From JBBIRM01 sp964517975 (GTDB lineage Bacteria > Desulfobacterota > BSN033 > UBA1163), in NCBI GenBank assembly GCA_964517975.1, contig CAZFDM010000246.1, forward strand, positions 1-5,690: a stretch of 5,690 nucleotides of DNA, given 5' to 3'. A model generated the notes under the pieces. That model ran no database searches, was not told the origin of the DNA, and worked only from the letters and a program-made list of their open reading frames with translations. Below are positions 1-5,675 of the stretch, one piece after another (the stretch's first letter is position 1; the number at the start of each line of letters is the position of its first letter). A program made the translations under genes and the position numbers.

Positions 1-294
1 TGGCCTGGGAATGTCAGGGAATTAGAAATTTCAATCGAAAGGGCAGTGATCATGGCGGACGGAGAATATCTAATGCCTAAAGACTTCCCAAGAAATATAG
101 GAGAAGGAATCTCAGATTTAATTGCTAAAGGCTTGAAAGCCAGAAAAACTCTGGAGGATATCAAGGCTGAATATATCACCCAGATCTTGAAAGAGGCAAA
201 TGGAAACAAAAAAATTGCTGCAGAAATCTTAAAGGTCAATCCAAGAACCCTTTATCGCTTTGAAAAAAAGTTCCCCACCCCAAAAACCTCTTAA
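1..294 (+). CDS. Sigma-54-dependent (NtrC-family) transcriptional activator, C-terminal fragment
   Basis: This is the last 97 codons of a gene that begins before the window; frame 1 is open from base 1 to the TAA at 292-294. The first residues, WPGNVREL, are the characteristic sensor-II motif at the end of the AAA+ domain of sigma-54 activators. After a linker (about residues 20-55) comes a Fis-type helix-turn-helix at about residues 57-93, with the typical pattern ILKEANGNKKIAAEILKVNP followed by RTLYRFEKKF. Family members are ATP-driven activators that bind upstream sites and remodel RNA polymerase-sigma-54 at -24/-12 promoters. The N-terminal sensory domain is outside the window, so it is unknown whether this is a two-component response regulator. 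Two sigma-54 promoters lie nearby, at 503-518 and 5676-5690, which makes them natural targets; that link is inferred. An internal GTG at 46 is not a plausible start because the conserved motif precedes it. Confidence 0.95.
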   Translation, partial: WPGNVRELEISIERAVIMADGEYLMPKDFPRNIGEGISDLIAKGLKARKTLEDIKAEYITQILKEANGNKKIAAEILKVNPRTLYRFEKKFPTPKTS

Positions 295-346
295 TTTTCC
301 TATATTTTTTCTGAGCAACCAACACACGATTCATCTACAACCCTTA

Positions 347-364
347 CAAAAATTATGATTTTTG
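347..364. repeat. Small AT-rich inverted repeat
   Basis: CAAAAAT (347-353) and ATTTTTG (358-364) are perfect inverted copies around the 4-base loop TATG. The stem is 7 bp with only one G-C pair, so it would be a weak hairpin. It lies 53 bases after the activator stop codon and could help end that transcript, but it lacks the GC-rich stem of a good intrinsic terminator. It may simply reflect base composition. Confidence 0.3.
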
Positions 365-370
365 GACAAA

Positions 371-382
371 TTGTCAATTAAA
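371..382 (+). repeat. Direct repeat copy 1, candidate activator-binding site
   Basis: TTGTCAATTAAA occurs here and again at 426-437, 55 bases apart start to start. This copy overlaps a perfect 5-bp inverted repeat, GACAA-A-TTGTC (365-375). It lies roughly 150 bases upstream of the predicted start of the sigma-54 transcript, within the usual range for enhancer sites of NtrC-type activators. The repeat is seen directly; its role as a binding site is inferred. Confidence 0.4.
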
Positions 383-425
383 ATTACCATTAAATATTAG
401 GGTATTACACATTTAAATGAATAAT

Positions 426-437
426 TTGTCAATTAAA
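426..437 (+). repeat. Direct repeat copy 2, candidate activator-binding site
   Basis: This is a second exact copy of TTGTCAATTAAA, centred about 98 bases upstream of the predicted transcription start at 529. Its left arm is degenerate (GAATAA in place of GACAAA), so unlike copy 1 it is not a full palindrome. Read on the minus strand it contains TTGACA, so part of a sigma-70 -35 box is an alternative reading. Confidence 0.35.
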
Positions 438-502
438 GACGGAATTCTACTTCTTTTATAAAAAATTCATTAATAAATTCAATGGGTTAAAATCTAAACC
501 AT

Positions 503-518
503 TGGCATAATCCTTGCA
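503..518 (+). promoter_or_regulatory. Sigma-54 (-24/-12) promoter for the pilin-like gene
   Basis: TGGCATAATCCTTGCA fits the sigma-54 consensus TGGCAC-N5-TTGCW. The invariant GG (504-505) and GC (516-517) dinucleotides are present at the exact spacing, and the only departure in the conserved -24 element is T for C at 508. Taking C517 as -12, transcription would start near 529, only about 2 bases before the ATG at 531. The site matches the promoter of the minus-strand operon at 13 of 15 comparable bases. An activator of the matching class is encoded just upstream. Confidence 0.8.
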
Positions 519-530
519 ATACAAAATGTC

Positions 531-995
531 ATGAGAAAAATAATTGAAATTTTTTCAATTTTAACAATCATTATTATTATAAACCTCTACCAACCCGTTT
601 TTGCTGGAAATAGGACTTCAATAACCATTACTGCAGTGGTTTTACCAAGAATCTTTCAATCCATCATCCATCAAGAGTCAATGATCAATATTAGAAATGA
701 AGATATTGAGAAAGGATATATAGAAGTCCCTTCCGGCACAATCCTTCAGGTTAGGACCAATCATCGAAGTGGCTATATGTTATATTTTGAAGTGGGGAAT
801 GAAATTTTTAAAGAAATCTTAGTAATGGAAAAGGGAAGAGTAACCGCTCTTTCTCCAAATGGAGGGCTTATTCATCAGCCCTATTCTGGGAGCACTATTG
901 AGATAAAGGACCTCTCTTATAAACTCTTCCTCCGTGAAGGCGTTAAACCAGGTCTCTACTCATGGCCTCTCCATGTAAAGGCAACTCTACTTTGA
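531..995 (+). CDS. Secreted cysteine-free pilin-like protein of unknown family
   Basis: The product has 154 residues. Residues 1-25 form a Sec signal peptide: MRK, a very hydrophobic core with five consecutive isoleucines, and a likely cleavage after VFA. The mature protein begins with the alternating hydrophobic run TSITITAVVLP, which resembles the VSVSAVVL run of pilin 2. It ends GLYSWPLHVKATLL, resembling the GNYxDTVxxxI ending of the pilins. The middle is rich in predicted beta strand. It has no cysteine, whereas the three SCPU proteins share a conserved cysteine pair. These similarities suggest a divergent subunit or accessory of the same pilus, but I cannot assign a known family. ATG 531 is the only start that keeps the signal peptide: an in-frame stop lies at 495-497 with no start codon between. 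No Shine-Dalgarno sequence precedes it, and the sigma-54 promoter predicts a nearly leaderless mRNA. It ends one base from the convergent last pilus gene. Confidence 0.85.
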   Translation: MRKIIEIFSILTIIIIINLYQPVFAGNRTSITITAVVLPRIFQSIIHQESMINIRNEDIEKGYIEVPSGTILQVRTNHRSGYMLYFEVGNEIFKEILVMEKGRVTALSPNGGLIHQPYSGSTIEIKDLSYKLFLREGVKPGLYSWPLHVKATLL

Positions 996-996
996 T

Positions 997-1494
997 CTAC
1001 CAATCCACTGTTACTGTCAGTGTATCAGAGTAACTCCCCACCGAAACATCCTGGCCAGGAGGGATCCTCCCATAGACTGTAACCGTTTGACTCCATGGTT
1101 GTGGCTTGCCACCCTCGTGGGGTCTATCGAGGATGATATTAGCGGTTCCTGAAGTTCCATTTCCAAATATGGTTGTTCTTGCCACATCGGTATAGATATT
1201 ATAATTTAATAAATCTGTCCCACCCGATCGCCTCATCTTTCTCGGATTAAAAGAGCCAGAGTTTGGGCTTGTGCCCAATGTTAGGGTTGCCTTAGGTACA
1301 TTGGATGAACAACTCACTGTCACCGAACCTGTTGAGTCTAAAGGAATATTTAGAAATATATCGTAATTTCCAAAATTAACTGCAGTCGCCTGAATCGAAC
1401 ATCGTGGTGGCTGGGATTTGGCTTCTTCTACCTTAATCGTAATAAGAAAGATTGAGAGGGGTATGAGTAATAGTATTTTTATCTTTCTATTCAC
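997..1494 (-). CDS. SCPU-domain pilus subunit, probable tip subunit
   Basis: The product has 165 residues from GTG 1494. This start is chosen because a strong ribosome-binding site (1501-1507) sits 6 bases upstream and because it yields a clean signal peptide (MNRKIKILLLIPLSIFLI, cleavage probably near AKS-QPP). An ATG at 1530 would add 12 residues in front of it. The mature protein is a single SCPU domain: C32 and C62 form the expected cysteine pair, followed by the FGNYD motif after C32 and the terminal GSYSDTLTVTVDW. Other landmarks are RKMRR at 85-89 and LNYNIYTD at 96-103. In archaic pili of the Csu type, the gene after the usher encodes the two-domain tip adhesin CsuE. This protein occupies that place but has only one domain, and only about five residues precede C32, so it has almost no donor strand. 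That fits a tip or chain-end position (inference). It overlaps the usher gene by 8 bases. Confidence 0.9.
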   Translation of the reverse strand: MNRKIKILLLIPLSIFLITIKVEEAKSQPPRCSIQATAVNFGNYDIFLNIPLDSTGSVTVSCSSNVPKATLTLGTSPNSGSFNPRKMRRSGGTDLLNYNIYTDVARTTIFGNGTSGTANIILDRPHEGGKPQPWSQTVTVYGRIPPGQDVSVGSYSDTLTVTVDW

Positions 1495-3817
1495 AGAGGA
1501 CCTCCCCAAGTTCAACCACCACTTCATCACTTTTTGGAATCATTATATCAAAAATAAAAGGTTTGTCCAAATATTTAAACTCCCCTTTATATCTTCCAGG
1601 TTTAATATTTTCAAAGTAGAACTCCCCTCCTTTTCCTGTGGGAATAATGATTTCTTTCCCATCCACCAGTAATTTGAATTCAATATACTCAACCGGTAGG
1701 ATCTTCTCCTCTACTTTCACCTTTAACAGCCCAACAAAACCCTGAATCTTTGTAACTCCAAACTCTATATAAGAACCACTTCTAAGAGGTGGAGAGACAT
1801 ATTTCGTCACTTCCGATAGTGTATATTCCATTGGAACGTCTTTATCATTGATGGAGATTTGATTATCATAATAGGAATTCAAATTAGGGATGAGAACCTT
1901 CCCATTCCTTCCTGTTCTGCCAATTTCCTGGTTGCTTAGATTAACACCGATACCTTTCAAATCCCCTACCTTAACCAGTGCGAAACTGTCCTGAATGGGT
2001 CGGGTGATGTTAAAGGAGTCTTTGACAAAGGTAAGTGCCCCTGAAGCAGTAAGGGAATAGGATTCCACATGGTTGGTGCTGATAAACTCTCCTCCATATT
2101 GACCATACTTGGCATTGTATTGCAATTGAAGATAGAAGTTGTTGTAATCCTCATCTTTATCATGAACCCGTTCGTAAGAGGCCCTTCCTCCAAACCCTTC
2201 ACCCATCGGGAGGTTTTTAATCACCTGAATTTTCTCACTCGAAGTTCCATCCGTTCTCTGATGGCTTGCTGAGGCCATAATCCCATGATTGAAATGGTAA
2301 TTGACCCCGATCATAAATTCGTTGAGATTCCCTTCAAAATCTCTCTTAAAATTGGCAAATATGTTTGAGCGATCAGTGATCTTTCTTGAATAGCTGGTAA
2401 AAAGGTTCTTCGAGTCGGTGCCCTGATATTTTTTTGTTATGGCAACATTGATTGAAAAAGAGCCCAGCCATTCAGACGTATACCCCCCTCCCGCACTCAC
2501 CTCATATTTTGTCCTTTCTGTGGTCTTATCAAGGGAGATATTTGAATAATCCCTTGTAAATGCCTTAAGGAGGAGATTAAACGAGAGACGTCTATCCTGA
2601 TAAAGGTAACCTATGGATCCGCCAAGGCCATCCTCCCTTCCCTTTGAACCACTCCAGGCAAAAGAGGCATCGATTACTCCAAATCGTTTTGGAAGGAGGT
2701 AGGTCCCAGAAAACCCCATATTGACCACATCTTTCATAGCCTCCCCTCTCATTCCTATGGTCAAATCGTTAGTTAATCCATAACGATGAAACCCTAAAAA
2801 TGATAAGTTTTTATACCGATTACTGACTACCCCAAAATCTTCCCTCTCGAATCCAAGATTGTAACTAAATTCATGAAGGCCTTTTTTTAAAAGACGGTCA
2901 GAATAGTAGTAGGGGAGTCTAATTCTCTGTTCCCTTCCAAAAGGGTCTTTCAGCACAATCTCAATAAGGCCAGACCCAATATAGGTCGGGATATCCCTGA
3001 GTTCGATCCCACCTGGGGATACCCTTTCTTTTCTAATCAGAAAACCATCCCTGTAAACCTCAATCTCTGAAGGGAGAGAGATCAAACCAGAAAAACTGAT
3101 TTCAGGAAACTTCACAAAATAGGGATCCATCCTATAATTTTTTGAAAGACTGATGCCTCCCATATTGAGGGTGCTTCCAAGGTCTCCAGAGGAGGCAAAG
3201 AAATCTCCGGCAACAGCCCTCAGTAGATCCTCCCTTCGATCGTAAGTAATATTGCTCATCAATCGAACAAACCTTCCACCCTCTCCTTTTCTCTGGGAAT
3301 AGGAGGAATCAGAGAGCAGAAGAAAATCTCCCATCCTGAAACCCAACTGGTTTGTCAGGACGGTTCTATCATATTTAAAAGAATCTCCTGCGAAGTAGGT
3401 GAGATTATAGTTGAGGAAACCGGAGGTGTCCTTTGGATAGTAGACTTTGACAGGCCTCGGGTAGCGCATCATCACTACCTTTTTTTCAAGGAGATGAGGT
3501 TCAGCGTAAATCCCGAGAACCAACTTCTTCTCATCAAATTCAATCCTCACCCCCTCCATTGACCTGAGGGAGAGATACTCTTCTCCTTCAATGGTTGTTC
3601 TTGCCCCCCTTAAATCAATAAACCCCATCTTTCGAAGATCGTCTGTTCGGATCAGGTAGTCCCCATCTTCTGTGACATAGACAAAAAGTTCACCCTTATC
3701 TTCTTGATTGAGGAGAATCCTTAGAATGGCCATCTGCCCCCCTTGGGCAGGAGGGGGTGGGAAAAAAAGAGGAATTACCAATAGGAGATTAAGGATTGCA
3801 CATCGTTTGATCGACAT
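1487..3817 (-). CDS. Outer-membrane pilus usher (archaic chaperone-usher type)
   Basis: The product has 776 residues, in the usual size range for ushers. It forms the outer-membrane pore that receives chaperone-subunit complexes and polymerises the pilus. Regions in order: signal peptide (about 1-26, hydrophobic core followed by PPPPAQG); N-terminal periplasmic domain (about 28-112); beta-barrel strands from about residue 133; plug domain at about 237-300, recognisable from FPEISFSGLISLPSEIEVYR, the SPGGIELRDIP segment and GSGLIEIVLKDPFG; the rest of the barrel to about 600; and two small C-terminal domains at about 611-690 (FALVKVGDLKGIGV, PNLNSYYDNQISI) and 692-770. The only cysteines are C6 in the signal peptide and C775, so it lacks the disulfides of FimD/PapC-type ushers. 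It starts 29 bases inside the chaperone gene with no strong ribosome-binding site, suggesting translational coupling. The position between an SCPU chaperone and a last SCPU gene matches csuD, the closest known analogue. Confidence 0.95.
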   Translation of the reverse strand: MSIKRCAILNLLLVIPLFFPPPPAQGGQMAILRILLNQEDKGELFVYVTEDGDYLIRTDDLRKMGFIDLRGARTTIEGEEYLSLRSMEGVRIEFDEKKLVLGIYAEPHLLEKKVVMMRYPRPVKVYYPKDTSGFLNYNLTYFAGDSFKYDRTVLTNQLGFRMGDFLLLSDSSYSQRKGEGGRFVRLMSNITYDRREDLLRAVAGDFFASSGDLGSTLNMGGISLSKNYRMDPYFVKFPEISFSGLISLPSEIEVYRDGFLIRKERVSPGGIELRDIPTYIGSGLIEIVLKDPFGREQRIRLPYYYSDRLLKKGLHEFSYNLGFEREDFGVVSNRYKNLSFLGFHRYGLTNDLTIGMRGEAMKDVVNMGFSGTYLLPKRFGVIDASFAWSGSKGREDGLGGSIGYLYQDRRLSFNLLLKAFTRDYSNISLDKTTERTKYEVSAGGGYTSEWLGSFSINVAITKKYQGTDSKNLFTSYSRKITDRSNIFANFKRDFEGNLNEFMIGVNYHFNHGIMASASHQRTDGTSSEKIQVIKNLPMGEGFGGRASYERVHDKDEDYNNFYLQLQYNAKYGQYGGEFISTNHVESYSLTASGALTFVKDSFNITRPIQDSFALVKVGDLKGIGVNLSNQEIGRTGRNGKVLIPNLNSYYDNQISINDKDVPMEYTLSEVTKYVSPPLRSGSYIEFGVTKIQGFVGLLKVKVEEKILPVEYIEFKLLVDGKEIIIPTGKGGEFYFENIKPGRYKGEFKYLDKPFIFDIMIPKSDEVVVELGEVLCE
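1501..1507 (-). promoter_or_regulatory. Ribosome-binding site that fixes the start of the last subunit gene
   Basis: On the minus strand this reads GGGGAGG, followed by the 6-base spacer TCCTCT and GTG 1494. It lies inside the 3' end of the usher gene. It favours GTG 1494 over the in-frame ATGs at 1530 and 1527, and lets the subunit be translated efficiently despite the overlap. Confidence 0.7.
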
Positions 3818-4556
3818 CCAGTTTGCCGTCTAAATGGAATCGATTGGTCTTGACCTCGATGTCAAGTTTTGTTAACTTACTGCAAACCTCCTGTGAAATA
3901 GATGTCGCATAAGACCTTGAGGCTCCGCTTAGAAGATACCAGCCACTGAGTTCTTTTGAAAAGATGACCTCTCCCTTTTGACCTTTTCCTTTGATGTCGA
4001 CTGAATTGATGATGAAATGGACATTTCCACTATTTTTGACAAGAATATTTAAAGCCCCTTTTGTAAGTTCAATCTTTGTGATCTCTCCCTTAACCTCTTC
4101 TTTCAGGGGTTTGGCAAAGATGGGAACTCCAAACCTAATGGCAATGGCGATATTGACCCCTTCGGTTTTTTTGGGTGCTGGAATCTCTTCTATAAATAAA
4201 CGATAGGTCTTCTCTTTGAGGCTTGCGGGGACTCTGATCCCTGCCCTGAGAATCTTCTCTTCTTTCTTCTCAAGGGTCATGAGCCTGGGGAAAAAGATGA
4301 TATCGTTGGTTTCTGTATACTGGTCCTTACCCTCTGCATCCTGACTCCATTCAAAGGCCTTCATCTGGAGGGATAGTTTCTCCTCCCCTTCATTGATGAC
4401 TGTAATGACCCCGCTCTTTGTTCCTTTTTCAAAATCCAATCGAATGGGTGTCACTCTAAATTCTCCCGAATGGGTAGGGGTTGGCTTAAAAGAAAAGATA
4501 ATCAAAAAGAGGGTGGTCAATAGAAAGGAAAGATTCTTAGTGCGATAGATCTTCAT
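3789..4556 (-). CDS. Periplasmic pilus assembly chaperone (PapD/CsuC-like)
   Basis: The product has 255 residues from ATG 4556. This start is chosen because it gives a standard signal peptide: MKIYRTKN, a hydrophobic core FLLTTLFLIIF, and cleavage near residue 30. A TTG at 4583 would add nine residues; neither start has a clear ribosome-binding site. The first immunoglobulin-like domain (about 32-128) shows FRVTPIRLDFEKG, the ITVINEGEEKLSLQM strand with a following FEW, FFPRLMTLEKKEEKILRAG and TYRLFIEEIP, all typical of pilus chaperones. The second domain covers about 135-250 and has C225 and C253, likely a C-terminal disulfide. Family members bind subunits through a basic cleft and lend an edge strand; R39 is in the region of the cleft arginine, though I cannot align it rigorously. 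The gene follows pilin 2 after 44 bases and overlaps the usher by 29 bases. Confidence 0.93.
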   Translation of the reverse strand: MKIYRTKNLSFLLTTLFLIIFSFKPTPTHSGEFRVTPIRLDFEKGTKSGVITVINEGEEKLSLQMKAFEWSQDAEGKDQYTETNDIIFFPRLMTLEKKEEKILRAGIRVPASLKEKTYRLFIEEIPAPKKTEGVNIAIAIRFGVPIFAKPLKEEVKGEITKIELTKGALNILVKNSGNVHFIINSVDIKGKGQKGEVIFSKELSGWYLLSGASRSYATSISQEVCSKLTKLDIEVKTNRFHLDGKLDVDQTMCNP

Positions 4557-4600
4557 TGGCTTTGAACATAGCAAAACAATCAATCTTTTTCAACAAGATT

Positions 4601-5080
4601 TTATGGGGAGATCGATATGACCACTGTATCTAAGTAATTCCCCGCGGCCACATCTTGATAATCTACTCCCTTAACCTTACCAGTAATGGTCAAGGTCTGG
4701 TTTGTGTTTTTGGGGACTGTTCCAGTGATGGGATCCAGAGTCAAACTGTAGGGCAGGTATTCTGAGGTAATCGTATTATGCCTCATCCGATTCTGGTCTG
4801 GACCTGTCTCGTAAAGTCCATCGTCATCAGTAATAAAGAAGGTAGCCATGGGAGCACTTCCTACACACTTAAAGGTAATAGAGGTGGCCACTGTTTTGTC
4901 GACGGGATTGGCAGGGTCGAGATTTCCAAAATTGAGGTTGGAGGTTTTTGAATTAAATTTGCACTCGCTTTTTGACAAAACTACTGCTGAAACAGAGACA
5001 ATACCGGTATCCCCTGCATAAGCAGGACTGACTATAAGGGATAATAGAAGAATAGTACAGAGTAAAAAAAATTTCTTCAC
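4601..5080 (-). CDS. SCPU-domain pilin 2
   Basis: The product has 159 residues and starts with GTG (5080). A purine-rich GGAAAGGG (5088-5095) lies 7 bases upstream, weaker than the site of pilin 1. The signal peptide covers residues 1-22, with likely cleavage after AYA. The mature N terminus GDTGIVSVSAVVLSKSEC carries the alternating hydrophobic residues expected of a donor strand. C40 and C72 form the family cysteine pair; C8 is in the signal peptide. Shared landmarks with pilin 1 are FITDDDGLYETG (81-92), RMRHN, EYLPYSLTL and the terminal AGNYLDTVVISISP. It is probably a second structural subunit, in the position of CsuA or CsuB in the Csu system, produced in smaller amounts because it lies beyond the hairpin at 5107-5139. 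Pilins 1 and 2 look like products of a tandem duplication that have since diverged considerably. Confidence 0.92.
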   Translation of the reverse strand: MKKFFLLCTILLLSLIVSPAYAGDTGIVSVSAVVLSKSECKFNSKTSNLNFGNLDPANPVDKTVATSITFKCVGSAPMATFFITDDDGLYETGPDQNRMRHNTITSEYLPYSLTLDPITGTVPKNTNQTLTITGKVKGVDYQDVAAGNYLDTVVISISP

Positions 5081-5083
5081 CTT

Positions 5084-5165
5084 GATCCCTTTCCGATTTT
5101 AACTACAAAAGAGGGGTGGATGATACCAGCCACCCCTCTCTAAAAACCTTCACAAAAATCGGATC
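5084..5165 (-). repeat. Outer inverted repeat enclosing the intercistronic hairpin
   Basis: AAAATCGG (5155-5162) is an exact inverted copy of CCGATTTT (5093-5100). The pairing continues with GATC (5162-5165 and 5084-5087) if six bases (5088-5093, CCCTTT plus its overlap with the CC) are looped out. In the mRNA these looped bases are part of the purine-rich ribosome-binding site of pilin 2. The whole element could therefore fold as a long stem with the 10-bp hairpin inside. Confidence 0.45.
5107..5139 (-). terminator. Intercistronic hairpin, likely attenuating terminator after pilin 1
   Basis: A 10-bp perfect stem (5130-5139 with 5110-5119) encloses a 10-base loop. It is GC-rich in its core (GAGGGGTGG against CCACCCCTC). 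On the minus strand it is followed by TTTT, then GTAGTT. The short U-run suggests partial rather than complete termination. It lies 31 bases after the pilin 1 stop codon and upstream of the rest of the operon. A hairpin here could both lower transcription of the later genes and protect the 3' end of the pilin 1 message, a common way to make major pilin in excess. The structure is seen directly; its effect is inferred. Confidence 0.65.
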
Positions 5166-5170
5166 ACAAT

Positions 5171-5629
5171 TTATGGAGCTATTGTTAAGGTCACAGTATC
5201 CGAGTAATTGCCAGCAGATGCATTGATGTAGTCCGTCCCCAAAACTGTACTGGCTATGTCCATCGTAATTGGACTTCCAGGACCACCTCCAGTTCCAGTT
5301 GCCGAGTATGTAAATGAATAAGGAATGTATTCAAGTAAGGTGGCATGCTTCATACGATGGGTTGTCCCTAATTCATATAATCCATCGTCATCAGTAATTG
5401 TGTAACTTGCTCCCTTTGTGCACCAAAATGTTGGTTGCGTAACAGTCCCCGAAACATTCCCTCCTACAGATGGATCAAGTGTGAAAGAAATGGAACCACC
5501 TGTTAAGAATTTACAAGTTCCAACAACTGTGGCAGAAACATTTACAGTCGCAGTATCCGCAGCAACCCCTTGGCCAACAGAAAAAAGTGCCAATCCAAGA
5601 ACCATTGTCAAAAACAGAATTTTCTTCAT
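5171..5629 (-). CDS. SCPU-domain pilin 1, probable major pilus subunit
   Basis: The product has 152 residues from ATG 5629, with a near-ideal AAGGAGG 6 bases upstream. The signal peptide is about residues 1-24 (MKKILFLTMVLGLALFSVG, cleavage near VAA or AAD). The mature N terminus DTATVNVSATVVGTC has alternating hydrophobic residues that fit the donor strand. C39 and C70 form the family cysteine pair. Landmarks are ITDDDGLYELG (78-88), HRMKH, EYIPYSFTY, a glycine-rich loop TGTGGGPG, and the terminal AGNYSDTVTLTIAP typical of the spore coat U family. It is first in the operon, has the strongest ribosome-binding site and is followed by a terminator-like hairpin, which all point to the most abundant subunit. 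CsuA/B holds this place in the Csu operon. A developmental spore-coat role, as in Myxococcus protein U, is possible, but the chaperone and usher show that the product is exported by the same kind of machinery. Confidence 0.93.
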   Translation of the reverse strand: MKKILFLTMVLGLALFSVGQGVAADTATVNVSATVVGTCKFLTGGSISFTLDPSVGGNVSGTVTQPTFWCTKGASYTITDDDGLYELGTTHRMKHATLLEYIPYSFTYSATGTGGGPGSPITMDIASTVLGTDYINASAGNYSDTVTLTIAP

Positions 5630-5635
5630 TTTTTT

Positions 5636-5642
5636 CCTCCTT
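5636..5642 (-). promoter_or_regulatory. Strong ribosome-binding site of pilin 1
   Basis: The minus strand reads AAGGAGG, then six A residues, then ATG 5629. It is the closest match to the anti-Shine-Dalgarno sequence in the window and contrasts with the weak sites in front of pilin 2, the chaperone and the usher. Confidence 0.8.
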
Positions 5643-5675
5643 TTTAATTATGTGTCTTTTTGTCAAATTAAAAAC

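Larger units (their letters stand above)
295..530. other. AT-rich regulatory spacer between the activator gene and the pilin-like gene
   Basis: This 236-base stretch has no supportable gene. It is much more AT-rich than the coding sequence on either side. It contains a 7-bp AT-rich inverted repeat (347-364), a 12-base direct repeat (371-382 and 426-437) and a sigma-54 promoter (503-518). No convincing GC-rich terminator for the activator gene is visible. Confidence 0.7.

Noticed and set aside
404..432. Sigma-70-like promoter on the minus strand (TTGACA, 17 bases, TGTAAT) in the AT-rich spacer
   Set aside because: It points into the 3' end of the activator gene with no minus-strand gene to serve. 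It uses bases of the direct repeat, and such matches are expected by chance in AT-rich DNA.
1495..1530. Upstream ATG start (1530) for the last pilus subunit
   Set aside because: It would place 12 extra residues before the signal peptide, whereas GTG 1494 has a strong ribosome-binding site at the right distance and a standard signal peptide.
1418..1672. Open frame of 84 codons on the plus strand
   Set aside because: It is antisense to the usher/last-subunit junction, with no ribosome-binding site and no recognisable protein features.
2110..2124. Sigma-54-like sequence TGGCATTGTATTGCA on the plus strand inside the usher gene
   Set aside because: The spacing between the GG and GC elements is one base too short, and it lies antisense within a coding sequence with no gene downstream.
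1966..2272. Open frames on both strands inside the usher gene (1966-2202 minus, 2069-2272 plus)
   Set aside because: They are shadows of the usher coding sequence; the usher frame carries clear family motifs throughout.
3991..4206. Open frame of 71 codons on the plus strand
   Set aside because: It is antisense to the chaperone, which is well supported, and has no independent evidence.
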